Positions 50,534 through 59,704 of a DNA stretch of 64,000 nucleotides are shown here, piece by piece. Each line of letters begins with the position of its first letter. Position 1 is the stretch's first letter. Both the position numbers and the translations under genes were made by a program. Source of the stretch: Promicromonospora thailandica (lineage in GTDB: Bacteria; Actinomycetota; Actinomycetes; Actinomycetales; Cellulomonadaceae); contig NZ_JAMTCS010000004.1 in assembly GCF_024171955.1 (NCBI RefSeq), positions 310,001 through 374,000 on the forward strand, given 5' to 3'. The notes beneath the pieces are model-generated. The model did not search any database, was not told the DNA's origin, and was given only the letters and a program-made list of their open reading frames with translations.

Positions 50534-51447
50534 CCCGGCACCCGGGCTCGGAGTCTGAGGCTCATGCCGAGCTGAAGCAGGCGCTTCGCGAGGCAGCCGT
50601 GTTGGCGGGCTGGTCCGCCAAGCTTGAGGCACGTCTGACAGATGGATCACGCGCCGATGTCCTGTGCGAGTCCGGAGACCGCAGGGTCGCGCTCGAAGCG
50701 CAGATCTCCCATCAGGCGCCAAGGGAGTACCGTTCCCGGGTTTCCCGGTACGCGGCGATGGGCATCGAGAGCTTCTGGTTCACCCCCGACAAGCCTCCCG
50801 CTCTTGAGACCGGCCTACCGGTGCTTCCAGTCGAAAACCAGGATCACGCATGGTCTGTCGTAGAGGTGCGAGACGAGGCTCCGAGCCGTCCCCAAACACT
50901 CATTCATCCACTACCGGCTGTCGTGGCAGACCTGCTGTCCGGCGGGCTCCAGCTGTACTCGGCCGCCGCCCCGGTGTTCCAACTTGTCGACGTCATGGTC
51001 TATGGATGCTGGCGGCGAGAGTGCGATGCCGCGTCGGTCGTGTGGGACCTGTACGACCAATTGCACGTCTGTCTCCGCTGCGGCCTGCACATAGAACGAA
51101 GCACGAGCCAGGAGCTGTTTCCGCGCAAACGCCCCGAGAGTGACCCTGATGTCGTCGCCGAGGTCGCCGGATGGGCGCGCTCAATTGGCACAGCACCACT
51201 GGCACCGATCGAGATGACCTACTCACACACCGCCGGCGGCTCGTACAACGCATTCCAATGCCACGCGTGCCGCGCCATCATCGGAGACTTCTACCTGGGC
51301 CAAGCGTTCCTGGAGATGCGCATCAACGAAGAGCCTGACGCGCCTCCTGACCGGCGCGCGATGTCAAGCACCGAGGAAAGACAGTTCCCCTGGCACTGGT
51401 GCCTCGCCGAGAGACGGAACCATGCTGCAGCCGCCCAGGCTGCATGA
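50530..51447 (+). CDS. CoiA-like nuclease/competence family protein
   Basis: This 305-residue protein resembles the competence protein CoiA family. HAELKQALREAA, then WSAKLEARLTDGSRADVLCE and RRVALEAQIS form a PD-(D/E)XK-like core with Glu, Asp and E-x-Q (Gln replacing the usual Lys). A zinc-finger-like CWRREC...CLRC region and a C-terminal CHAC follow. CoiA relatives act on DNA in uptake or phage and plasmid contexts. It is co-translated with the preceding gene in the accessory region. Confidence 0.65.
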   Translation: MTRHPGSESEAHAELKQALREAAVLAGWSAKLEARLTDGSRADVLCESGDRRVALEAQISHQAPREYRSRVSRYAAMGIESFWFTPDKPPALETGLPVLPVENQDHAWSVVEVRDEAPSRPQTLIHPLPAVVADLLSGGLQLYSAAAPVFQLVDVMVYGCWRRECDAASVVWDLYDQLHVCLRCGLHIERSTSQELFPRKRPESDPDVVAEVAGWARSIGTAPLAPIEMTYSHTAGGSYNAFQCHACRAIIGDFYLGQAFLEMRINEEPDAPPDRRAMSSTEERQFPWHWCLAERRNHAAAAQAA

Positions 51448-51721
51448 TCCTCACGCGCTCACGTCCACCTCAAAGGCAAAATCCACGAGCGCCGACCGCC
51501 TGGCACCAGTTTGGCTGATGGGGAACGAAAACTCGAACCGCCAGCCTTCTCAGGCCGGTTCGAATCTTCTAGCCTCCCGGAGGAATCACGGCAGGTTGGT
51601 GCGAAAGCGGTGATCAGAGGGCTCAAAGCGCAGAATGCTGCGGACTTCCGTCTCTCGCGAGCCATCTTCACGCAGCGGGCGGTGACGGTCAACCGCGGGC
51701 GTTGTCAGTTGACGACCGCCT
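51448..51721. other. Gene-free stretch with inverted repeat
   Basis: This 274-base stretch lies between the CoiA-like gene and the insertion sequence. It contains the inverted repeat TCGAACCG/CGGTTCGA near 51534-51563 and a TTCGAATC string that recalls a tRNA T-loop but does not fold as one. I see no gene. Confidence 0.5.
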
Positions 51722-52700
51722 GGACCGGCTGTGGATTCAGGCTCCTACGCCTCGGGTGTGTCCGGTGATTCGCGGAGCCAGAGGACGATCGCGGCGAGGG
51801 TGAGCTCGGTGCGGTAGTAGGCGGCGCGTTTGGTGTACCGGGTGGCCAGGGCACGGAACTGCTTGAGCCGGTTGAAGCACCGCTCCACGACGTTACGACC
51901 CTTGTAGACCTCCGGGTCGAACACCGGTGGGCGTCCGCCGCGATGGCCTTTGCGGAGCCGGTTGGCGGCGTGGTCCCTCTTCTCCGGGCTGGTGAACGCG
52001 ATCCCGCGGGCCCGTAGCGCGCGGCGGGTGGCGGGGCTGGAGTAGGCCTTGTCCGCCAGCACCCGATCAGGTCGTTTCCGGGGTCGGCCGCCGCGGGATC
52101 CGTCGCGCTTGACGCTGACCTGGTCCAGCAGCGGCAGCAGCTGCGGGTTGTCGCCGGCCTGCCCGGGCGTGAGGATCCCGCTCATCGGCAGGCCGCGCCG
52201 TCGGTGGCGAGGTGGATCTTGGACGTCAGTCCGCCCCGCGACCGGCCGATCGCCTTATCAACGACCGCGAGGTCTTCGACCCACCCGGTCGCACAGCCCC
52301 CTTTTTCCGGGCACCGGCAGCATGCTGGTGAGCCCGGACATTAGTCGAGTCGACCGAGAACGTCCACTCCAGGGTGCCGATCGAGTCGTCCTTGACGATC
52401 ACGCGGTCCAGGATCTGCTCCCAGGTCCCGTCCTTGGTCCAGACGCGTAGGCGTTCGTGCAGTGTCTTCCACGGCCCGTACTTGGCCGGCACGTCCCGCC
52501 ATAGTGCCCCGGTCCGCCACCGCCACAGGATCCCGTTGTTCACCTGACGGTGATCCCGCCACCTGCCACCCCGACGACCATCCGCCGAGGGCAGCAAAGG
52601 CTCGATCCGTGCCCAGGCCGTATCGGTCAGCTCACCACGTCCAACACCCACGAACCCGACATTACCAACCCTGTGACCAGGCCATTCACAGGACAGGCCC
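51722..52700 (-). mobile_element. IS5-family (IS427-like) insertion sequence, inactive
   Basis: The element holds a frameshifted DDE transposase. The right end, read inward from 52700, is GGGCCTGTCCTGTGAATGGC. A candidate left end GGACCGGCTGTGGATTCAGG begins at 51722 and matches it only imperfectly with one gap. No target duplication is clear, so the exact left boundary is uncertain. Confidence 0.7.
51745..52651 (-). pseudogene. IS5-family transposase, frameshifted
   Basis: The first frame (52651 to 52226) encodes the N-terminal half, LTDTAWARIEPLLPSADGRR through TFSVDSTNVRAHQHAAG with a catalytic Asp. A run of five A and five G (minus strand, 52306-52297) is a plausible programmed slip into a second frame, DKAIGRSRGGLTSKIHLATD. 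That frame dies at DGAACR and a stop. A single missing C near 52195-52200 moves the rest to a third frame, MSGILTPGQAGD to NVVERCFNRLKQFRALATRY, with the last catalytic Glu. The first shift is probably natural; the second is inactivating. Confidence 0.8.
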
Positions 52701-52863
52701 TAGTCGCGTGGACGGTGCGTGGATCCACTTGAACCGCAACCTTCGGAACGCGTCGTGCCCAAGATGCGGCTTCCGGAGATTGCCACCCGACCGCAGTGCT
52801 GTTCCCACCAAGCGCGAGCTCTCGTTCACGGCTCGGCGCCAGCGGCCGTGCCATTGTTGGCCC

Positions 52864-53517
52864 ATGCGACTGCAGCGCGGAGAGACCGTAGCGAGGATCG
52901 AACCGGGCGTCGCACGCTCTCTCGCGCGCGCTTGCTTGGTCGACGGGACGCGCACCGACTACATCGCGCACGTCGTCAAGGTCGACGTCGCGGAGGCCGA
53001 ACGGTTACTCCGTCAGCTCGAGGCTGATGGGTACGTCAGGCACGAGACCCCCGAAAGCGACGGCGAGCCCGAGGTCTGGTGGAACACCACTCTTCCAGGC
53101 AGTGGCCTGGCCGGAGCCTCGTTCCTCAGGCCGATCAACCGTGCGAAGGCTGAGTCTCATCTCGCCGGCTTACTCGACCGCGCAGCGTCGTACAACGCCG
53201 ACGTGGACAAGCCCGTGTGGATCGAGAGGATCTCACTGTTCGGCTCGCTCCTGGACGACACGGCCACCGACTTCGGCGACGTCGACCTGCACGTCGTGCT
53301 CGAAGACCGCGCTGAACATGACGCCGCCGAAGCAGCCCTCGCCTACGCCCGCGCATCAGGCACGACTTTCCCGAACTGGATCGACAGGTTCTTCTGGGCC
53401 AAGACCGAGGCCAAGCAGATCCTCAGGAACCGCAGTGGCTACCTCAGTATCCACACCGAAGACCTCAACGACGTCACAGATCGGATACGAGTCGTGTACG
53501 ACCGCAAAGGGGTCTAG
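52864..53517 (+). CDS. Winged-helix nucleotidyltransferase protein
   Basis: This 217-residue protein has an N-terminal winged helix (RACLVDGTRTDYIAHVVKVD, EAERLLRQLEADGYV). The C-terminal minimal nucleotidyltransferase domain has SLFGSLLDDTATDFGDVDLH, giving the GS and DxD catalytic residues, and a further acidic beta strand. HTH-nucleotidyltransferase proteins include MNT-type antitoxins and AbiEi/AbiEii-like defence parts, but no clear partner gene lies next to it. It lies right behind the insertion sequence. Confidence 0.7.
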   Translation: MRLQRGETVARIEPGVARSLARACLVDGTRTDYIAHVVKVDVAEAERLLRQLEADGYVRHETPESDGEPEVWWNTTLPGSGLAGASFLRPINRAKAESHLAGLLDRAASYNADVDKPVWIERISLFGSLLDDTATDFGDVDLHVVLEDRAEHDAAEAALAYARASGTTFPNWIDRFFWAKTEAKQILRNRSGYLSIHTEDLNDVTDRIRVVYDRKGV

Positions 53518-53562
53518 CCAGCCGGCGAACACGCCAAGGGCATCGCGGAGGCAACGGGAGAA

Positions 53563-53850
53563 TCAGCTTGGGGTGTCACCGCGGCAACGGTAGAGGCACG
53601 TCGCCTCGATCGGCACAACGTCACCGATGGTCCTCTCGCGACGGTCCCGCGAGAGCAGCCATCTCGGGTAGTCGCGCTGCTCGTCGAAGGAGGCCTCGTC
53701 GACCGGGTTCAGCCGGTGTAGAGCAGACAGCACCGCCGTCTTGCCCAACTCGTTCATGCCGACTAGGCAGGTGACGCTCTCATCGACCTTGATCTCACCG
53801 CTGTCGATGATGTTCCGGACCTTCCGGACGCGAAAACTGGCCAGCTGCAT
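53563..53850 (-). pseudogene. N-terminal fragment of OLD-type AAA ATPase/nuclease
   Basis: The fragment of 95 residues reads FRVRKVRNIIDSGEIKVDES and Walker A CLVGMNELGKTAVLSAL, followed by FDEQRDYPRWLLSRDRRE and VPIEATCLYR, typical of the first 90 residues of OLD-family overcoming-lysogenisation nucleases of 500-700 residues. It then stops after RCRGDTPS. The TOPRIM nuclease part is absent, so the gene is a remnant, perhaps cut by rearrangement near the insertion sequence. Confidence 0.7.
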
Positions 53851-54002
53851 CGGTGCTACTCCCGTTCTCCCTCAAGACTGGTCTGAGTCTAGGGACGACC
53901 ACCGACGTTGATGGTGTCGATGGGCGCGAAGGACGTGTCTCGGGAATCCGCCAAAGGTCGGCCGCCGTGACGACGGAGCCGACGGCTGCTCGGCCGCCGT
54001 GG

Positions 54003-55043
54003 TCACTCCATCGGCTTGACGTGGGATTCGATGAATGCGATCTCGTCGTCGTCAAGCCCGTACTTGGCGTACAACTGCTGGTCGATCTCCGGGATCGACT
54101 TCGACCAGTCGATATCCGAGGCGGAAGTGAAGTCCTGCAGCGGGACGTACTTCCACTTGATCGCCGAGTTGTCCTGCGTTGTCTTGAGGACCCCGAGCAT
54201 CGCGCGGGCGAACTTCGTCTTTACGTACGTTGCGCAGGCCTCGGCCTCCGCTTCGCTGTCGAACATCCCAATCGACAGGAAGGTCTGGGTGACGCCGAGC
54301 CCCGGCGCAGCCACCGTAGGCATACCGACGACTTTGCCTGACTTGACGGCAGCCCCATCGGCTTTGGCGAGGAGCACCTTGTACTTGTCCACGACGCCGG
54401 GGGTCACGAGGTAGTCCCGACGAACCCAGCGAACTTCCCGCTTCCGATTCGAGAGGCCGAGGATCCGGATGTACGAGCTCCCGTCGTTCGGCTCGGCCTG
54501 CAGGCAGACCTCTCCCATGCGCTCGAAGGTGTTCGTCTTCAAACGAAGGCCGCTCGAGGCGGGAATGCGCTCACGAAGTTCCGGGTGCTCGGTGAAGACG
54601 AGTTGGTTCCACGAACAAGGATGCTCGGTGATGGTAGATGCCAGCGATGTCTTCAGCCGGGCCGCGACCTTGTCGACCGGAGACCTCATCCCATCCGGGA
54701 CATGGGAGTGATTGCCGATCGGCCCGATGTCGCGGGAGGCGTCCCGATACGTGACGACGATCCCACCGTCGATGTCGGTGCCAGGGAAGATTGTCGACGA
54801 CGAGGGTTCGAAGATCGCCACGCTTAGATGCTTGTCAGACAGAACCTTCTGGTTCCACGTCTTCGGCGTCTGCCCGGCGTTCGAGAGGAACCGAGCCGGA
54901 GTAATCAACACGGTTCGCTCAGAGACCTCGAAAGCCGCATCCATAAACTTGTCGTAGATCGGCGGGGACTTGGATTCATTGTCGCCGATCAGGTCGTCCT
55001 GGTACGGCGGGTTGCCGATGACGACGTCGAACTTCTTGCTCAT
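54003..55043 (-). CDS. Eco57I-type methyltransferase catalytic/specificity subunit
   Basis: This 346-residue protein begins KKFDVVIGNPPYQ, the motif IV of N6-adenine methyltransferases, only eight residues after the start. RTVLITPARFLSNAG and a C-terminal target-recognition-like region follow (RILGLSNRKREVRWVRRDYL, GLGVTQTFLSIG, KYVPLQDF). The SAM-binding motifs I to III that normally precede NPPY are missing here; they lie in the upstream proteins. The ATG overlaps the helicase stop (ATGA), supporting one complex. Confidence 0.8.
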   Translation of the reverse strand: MSKKFDVVIGNPPYQDDLIGDNESKSPPIYDKFMDAAFEVSERTVLITPARFLSNAGQTPKTWNQKVLSDKHLSVAIFEPSSSTIFPGTDIDGGIVVTYRDASRDIGPIGNHSHVPDGMRSPVDKVAARLKTSLASTITEHPCSWNQLVFTEHPELRERIPASSGLRLKTNTFERMGEVCLQAEPNDGSSYIRILGLSNRKREVRWVRRDYLVTPGVVDKYKVLLAKADGAAVKSGKVVGMPTVAAPGLGVTQTFLSIGMFDSEAEAEACATYVKTKFARAMLGVLKTTQDNSAIKWKYVPLQDFTSASDIDWSKSIPEIDQQLYAKYGLDDDEIAFIESHVKPME

Positions 55044-58000
55044 GATCGGTGCCCTTCGGTCAGCATGTCATCGACGGTCTTCTGGCGTTCCTCCGTGGTC
55101 ATCTTGGCGAGGTTGCCCACGCGGAAGTGGCCGGAGTCCTTCATCCAGGCCTTGCGCTCGGGGATACCGCCGGAGACGGCCTCGACCGTGACCTCGTGCA
55201 GGATCTTGTCGTGGCTCATCTCGAAGATCTGGGAGCTGAGGATGTGCTTGAGGCGCTGGTCCTGGTCAGGGAAGACATTCGCCAGACCGGTGTCGAGCCG
55301 GCGCACAAGCTCCATCAAGAAGAGGCCAGCAGTCGAGAACAGGTCCGCGAAGGTCTTGTCGGGGTCTGTGAAGATGCCGGGGTTCTCGGCCTCGATGATG
55401 TCGACCATCGTCTTGACCACTGACTGCGGCGTGAAGACGAGTGACGTCTTCTGCTGCGGGATGTAGGCGAAGATGTTCTCGGTCTGCGCGTCGTCGAAGT
55501 AGTCGGCGAGCGCGTCCTTCTTGTCGAGGAACTCCTGGACAGCCTGGTCGAAGACGGCCTCGTCGAACATGCCCGGGATCTTCGTAACGGTGCCGTTCTC
55601 CTCGGTGACATCCTGACCGTCGCGCAGGAGCCGGAACTCGGCCTCGGTGATGCCGGTGATCTCGTGGAACACGTCGTCGGGCGTGTAGTCGTCGAAGTTC
55701 GACAGCCGGATGTCGCGGTCGCCGTAGGCCATGAGGAACATGGGGATCGTGCGGGCGAAGCCCCGCAGGTGCGAGCGGGCGTCGTCCATCGTCTGGTTCG
55801 CGCGCTTCTGCTCCTTCTTGGTCTCCTCGCGGGTGACCACCGCGGGCACGATCTCCTCCATCGTCTTGTTGACGATGGCGAGGATGTTGTCCTGGAAGGC
55901 CTGGTCCTGCTCGGCCTTCTTGACCTGCACCGTCTCGGCCTCGGCCTCGGTGGCGGCGCTCTTCAGCTCGTCCTCGAGGTGCTTGTTCGCGATGTTGTGA
56001 TCGGTGTAGGCACGCTCGACCTGGTCCTTGATGACCTGCTCGGTGCGCTTCTCGTCGCGCTCGAGCTGTGCCTTGGTAAGCCCGTACTCCTCCTTGAGCT
56101 CCTCGCGCTTGGCCTTGGCCTGCTCGGTCACAGCCTTCGCGATCGCGGTCGCCGTGGTGGCAACCGGGGCGTCAGGCTCTGCCGTCGGGATGTCCTCGAT
56201 GCTCCAGACCGGCTTGCCGAGCTCGGAGACCTTGGGGTTGATGACAGTCTCGACGTCGACCTGGACGTTGCCGTCCTTGTCAGTGACGGGCGACGGCACC
56301 GGGATGTCGATGGGTTCGCCCGTCTTGACCTTGCCCTGCTTCGCGGTGGGCAGCTTGTCGAGGATCTCCTTGACGTGCTCGGAGTACCGGAAGATGCCGG
56401 CGACGTTGGCGAACAGCAGGTTCGACAGGAAGCCGCGGCGCACGACCTCGCGGGCCTTGAGCACCTGCGGGAAGGTCAGCACTTGCGAGGCGTCGAGCTC
56501 GATCATCCGGCCCTCGGCGTCCTCGCCGAGCACGGGGAAGAAGTTCAGCAGCGTACGGATGTTGTCGTGCCGCACCTGCGGGTCGCCCGACGGGTTCGGA
56601 TGCAGGTTGTTGGCAAAGGCATCGAAGATCGTCAGCGTCCGCTCGGGCGCGAAGTCGAAGATGTAGGCGTTCTTCTTCTGGTAGACGTGCCCGGCACGCT
56701 CGAACGTGCAGGGGTTCTGCGCCCGGAACGCCGCCTGCATGTACTGCGCGGGCGAGGACAGGTTCGAGAGCATGATGACCGCGGTCCACTCGGGCACGGT
56801 GACACCCGTGGTGAGCTGCCCCACCGACAGCGTGATCGTCTTGCCGTCGGACTGCTCGGCCTCAGCGATGGCTGCGCGCACCTTGTCGAGGGACTTCCCG
56901 ACCGCAACTGCGTCGGTGTCGTCTCCGTTCTTCCCGTCGCCGGCGGCCACGATGACCGTGTAGTCCTTGAAGACCTCGTGCTTCTTGAGGAGCTTCTCGA
57001 GCGCCTTGGCGGAGGCGACGCGGTTGAGCAGCCAGAACGAGTGGCGGATCTCGTCGCGCAACTCCGGCGTGGAGAACGGATACTTCTCGTTGGTCGCCAT
57101 GCAGTCGAGGAACTTGATGACCTCGGTCTCGTGCTCGAAGAAGCCGTTGTCCTTGGTCGCGAAGAACTCACCCAGATCGAACGTGTAGTCGATGTTCGCC
57201 TCGTCCTCGGCGATGGCGACGCCCTCGGCCAGACGATCCGTTATCATTCGCGAGATCTGGTAGGTCAGCAGGTTCAGCGTCGGCAGCGCCGCGTACGGGT
57301 TCTCCTGACTGCCGTCCTGCCAATTCTGGCGCGCGGTCTGCTCGTCCTCGTAGGTCCAGTTGAAGATCTGGTCCTGGTCGAACTTGCCCGATGCCAGCGC
57401 CTTGAACGGCGTACCCGACAGGTGCAGCGTCCACTTCCGCTTGATCTGGTCGAATGCGACATCCGTCTTCGTGGTGTCAATGCCCTCGTGGGCCTCGTCG
57501 ATCACTAGCAGATCCCAGTCGAACTGGGCGATGTGCTTGAGCTTGTCGTAGCTACCGCCGAAGTACTGCGAGCCCTTGAGGTCCTGCAGCGAGAGGAACT
57601 CCACGACGCGCGGGTCCTCGTCCTGGTGGTTGAGCGAGTAGGCCCGCCACTGCTCGCGCGTCATGGGTGAGCGCTTCTCTAGTGATGCCGACTCCGAGAC
57701 GAACCGGTAGGTGGTCTGGTGGCCGATGAACCGTGTGAAGTCGTCGAGCCACGAGTTCGCGATCGCCGGGCGGTTCGTGACGATCAGGACGCGGCGCACA
57801 TCGAGGGTCCGCATCAGGTCGTACGTGGTCAGCGTCTTGCCGAACCGCGGCTTGGCGTTCCAGAGCACCTCGTGCTTGCCGTTATTGAAGGACACCGCGG
57901 CCTGGTCGACGGCAGCCTGCTGCTCGGGGCGCAGCTGGTAGTCCTCCTCGGCGATGCCTGTCGGTGCCGTCTGGAAGTCCTGGCCCGCGAAGTCGTTGAA

Positions 58001-58336
58001 GTAGTCCAGCGAGGACTTCGGCGCAGGGGCAATGCGGTGCCACTCGGTGCGCTTAGGCTTGATCTCGCGCTCGATACCCTGCTGCTTGAGGTAGGCGTGG
58101 AAGTCCGTGTCCGAGAAGCGACCGCCGGCCTCGGAGGTGAACAGCGCCCGCCTCGACCACACCTTGATCTTCTCGACCGAGAGCTGGCTCGCCTGCTGAG
58201 CGATACGAGTATCGGCCGAGTCCTGCTCGGTGTAGCCGATCTTCTCCCAGCCGTCGTACTTCGGGATGTCAGGCGTCTTCCACGAGTAGATGATCGGCGT
58301 GATCTCGCGGAATGTGTTGATCTTCGGACTAGGCAT
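55040..58336 (-). CDS. Restriction helicase with T5orf172/GIY-YIG-like and partial methylase domains
   Basis: This is a 1098-residue multidomain protein. The N-terminus has KYDGWEKIGYTEQDSADTRI like a T5orf172 (GIY-YIG-type nuclease) domain. An SF2 helicase follows: Walker A WNAKPRFGKTLTTYDL, DEAH LLVIDEAHEG, motif III LHLSGTPFKAL, and a C-terminal RecA half with QLTTGVTVPEW and QAAFRAQNP. A long charged coiled coil lies near 725-850. The end (VFTPQSVVKTMVDI, FADLFSTAGLFLMELVRRL) resembles methyltransferase motifs X and I, with GSG changed to TAG. It likely translocates on and cuts unmodified DNA with its two neighbours. Confidence 0.8.
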   Translation of the reverse strand: MPSPKINTFREITPIIYSWKTPDIPKYDGWEKIGYTEQDSADTRIAQQASQLSVEKIKVWSRRALFTSEAGGRFSDTDFHAYLKQQGIEREIKPKRTEWHRIAPAPKSSLDYFNDFAGQDFQTAPTGIAEEDYQLRPEQQAAVDQAAVSFNNGKHEVLWNAKPRFGKTLTTYDLMRTLDVRRVLIVTNRPAIANSWLDDFTRFIGHQTTYRFVSESASLEKRSPMTREQWRAYSLNHQDEDPRVVEFLSLQDLKGSQYFGGSYDKLKHIAQFDWDLLVIDEAHEGIDTTKTDVAFDQIKRKWTLHLSGTPFKALASGKFDQDQIFNWTYEDEQTARQNWQDGSQENPYAALPTLNLLTYQISRMITDRLAEGVAIAEDEANIDYTFDLGEFFATKDNGFFEHETEVIKFLDCMATNEKYPFSTPELRDEIRHSFWLLNRVASAKALEKLLKKHEVFKDYTVIVAAGDGKNGDDTDAVAVGKSLDKVRAAIAEAEQSDGKTITLSVGQLTTGVTVPEWTAVIMLSNLSSPAQYMQAAFRAQNPCTFERAGHVYQKKNAYIFDFAPERTLTIFDAFANNLHPNPSGDPQVRHDNIRTLLNFFPVLGEDAEGRMIELDASQVLTFPQVLKAREVVRRGFLSNLLFANVAGIFRYSEHVKEILDKLPTAKQGKVKTGEPIDIPVPSPVTDKDGNVQVDVETVINPKVSELGKPVWSIEDIPTAEPDAPVATTATAIAKAVTEQAKAKREELKEEYGLTKAQLERDEKRTEQVIKDQVERAYTDHNIANKHLEDELKSAATEAEAETVQVKKAEQDQAFQDNILAIVNKTMEEIVPAVVTREETKKEQKRANQTMDDARSHLRGFARTIPMFLMAYGDRDIRLSNFDDYTPDDVFHEITGITEAEFRLLRDGQDVTEENGTVTKIPGMFDEAVFDQAVQEFLDKKDALADYFDDAQTENIFAYIPQQKTSLVFTPQSVVKTMVDIIEAENPGIFTDPDKTFADLFSTAGLFLMELVRRLDTGLANVFPDQDQRLKHILSSQIFEMSHDKILHEVTVEAVSGGIPERKAWMKDSGHFRVGNLAKMTTEERQKTVDDMLTEGHRS

Positions 58337-58982
58337 CGGCCTTCACTTCTTCGTGGACATTGTCGATCCGGCAGATCTTGTAGCTGTCGTAGACGGTGAA
58401 GTCGAATCCGTTCCCCTCACGCAGCGATGCGAGCGTAAACGGCTCGCGCTGCACGTCGCCGGGCTTTCCCTCAACTCGATGCCACCAGGAGAACTGGATG
58501 TCCTCACCCTTCGGGGTCTGCCCGGTCAGGGTGTTGCCCCGCACGATGTTCGTGTCGATCAGGAACGCTGCCGCTTGGTTCACGTCGGTCTCCGGGCCGC
58601 ATGGCGTGCCGTGGGCCTGGTGGAAGCCGTGGAACTCGGCGAGCATGACTGTCTTGGCGTCCTGGTGGTTGTCCTCGAGCAACTCGATCCCGTAGATCGA
58701 GGCGAGCGCGAACAGTGACTCCGTCGGCCATGTCTCGGCAGGGAGGCGCTTTTCGATCGCAGCGAGCTTGCGACGCAGGATCGCAGCCAGGAAGTTGCCA
58801 TCACCGGCGGCGGGCTCGAGGAAGGTCTTGTCGACGAAGTCGGGGCCGTCCTCGAGGTCCTCGCGCACCAGGTCGAGCATCTGCTCGACCATATGGCTTG
58901 GCGTAAAGACCTCGCCGTAGGACTTCACGCGACTGCGGGACTTCACGAGCAGCTCCCCAGCGATGGTCAACGTCACTGGCAT
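58329..58982 (-). CDS. N6-adenine methyltransferase-like SAM-binding subunit lacking NPPY
   Basis: This 217-residue protein has methylase motif X SYGEVFTPSHMVEQMLDLV, a perfect motif I TFLEPAAGDGNFLAAILRRK and motif II IYGIELLEDN, then NIVRGNTLTG. Where motif IV NPPY should follow, it reads PKGEDIQFSWWHRVEGKPGD. It therefore binds SAM but seems to lack the catalytic motif, which is present in the third gene. It overlaps the helicase start by eight bases. The ATG at 58982 is the best start; the frame is open to 59195. Confidence 0.75.
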   Translation of the reverse strand: MPVTLTIAGELLVKSRSRVKSYGEVFTPSHMVEQMLDLVREDLEDGPDFVDKTFLEPAAGDGNFLAAILRRKLAAIEKRLPAETWPTESLFALASIYGIELLEDNHQDAKTVMLAEFHGFHQAHGTPCGPETDVNQAAAFLIDTNIVRGNTLTGQTPKGEDIQFSWWHRVEGKPGDVQREPFTLASLREGNGFDFTVYDSYKICRIDNVHEEVKADA

Positions 58983-59253
58983 CCTTCGGTTCGGACGCCG
59001 CAACCGGCGAAGAGTTTGGAGGCGATGGAGTTCGCACCCCCGTCGTTGCTCACCATGAGTACCTGCGCTCCTGCCCACCGGCCCTGCCGACTGCGGGGCG
59101 CTCTGCTTGGTCCTCAGCGTATCTTCCGACACTGACGTACGGCTCAGCGCGCACCATGTGTCACCCGGTCCGCAGACAATCTCACCCCAATGCACGGGCC
59201 ATCACTCCGGACAGCTACGACGACCACTTGTTCTGCACGCTGCAGCGACCCGG

Positions 59254-59361
59254 TCACAGTTCGACGGTCGGGGTGGCGTCACGCAGGTCGAGGCGGTCCA
59301 GCATGCGGTTGTACTGCGCGAAGGCCGCTTCGACCTCGTCGCGGTCCACGCAGCGGGACAG
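59254..59361 (-). pseudogene. Short C-terminal gene remnant
   Basis: In the gap 58983-59704 a minus-strand frame between a TAG and a TGA reads RDEVEAAFAQYNRMLDRLDL then RDATPTVEL, with strongly protein-like composition, but it has only 35 codons and no upstream continuation. The family is not recognised. The rest of the gap shows frames of low-complexity Arg/Ser/Pro only and no supported gene. Confidence 0.3.
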
Positions 59362-59704
59362 CTACATGCCTTCTGGGGTGGACCTGCCCCAATCGTCGTG
59401 CACCGCTCCACCCCGCAGTCCGAGTGGGAGATCGTCACTAAACGAGCCTGACCCGACCGAGCCCGAGCTTCGCTCCCGCACCGACCGCGCACGGCCGATT
59501 TCATGCGCGGTCGCCGATGGTGATGTCGCACTCCGCGGTCCCCGACGGATGGCAGATGACAGTAATCGGCGTACCCGACCGGGCCGACATCTCTCGCAGG
59601 GCGCACTGACGTCGCGCTCGTCTGGTCGAGTGCCATCTTCGAGGCCCTCTGTGAAGGCTCGGTATCGAGCCGCGAGGTGGATACGCCCGCCGCGCCGGGC
59701 ATGA

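Noticed and set aside
51525-51600. tRNA-like string with TTCGAATC and CTTCTCA
   Set aside because: The bases either side of the TTCGAAT loop do not pair as a T-stem, and no acceptor or D arm can be drawn. At most it is an inverted repeat TCGAACCG/CGGTTCGA.
59202-59702. 166-codon minus-strand ORF between the restriction locus and the relaxase
   Set aside because: It has low-complexity Arg/Ser/Thr composition, no start signal and no domain; probably non-coding.
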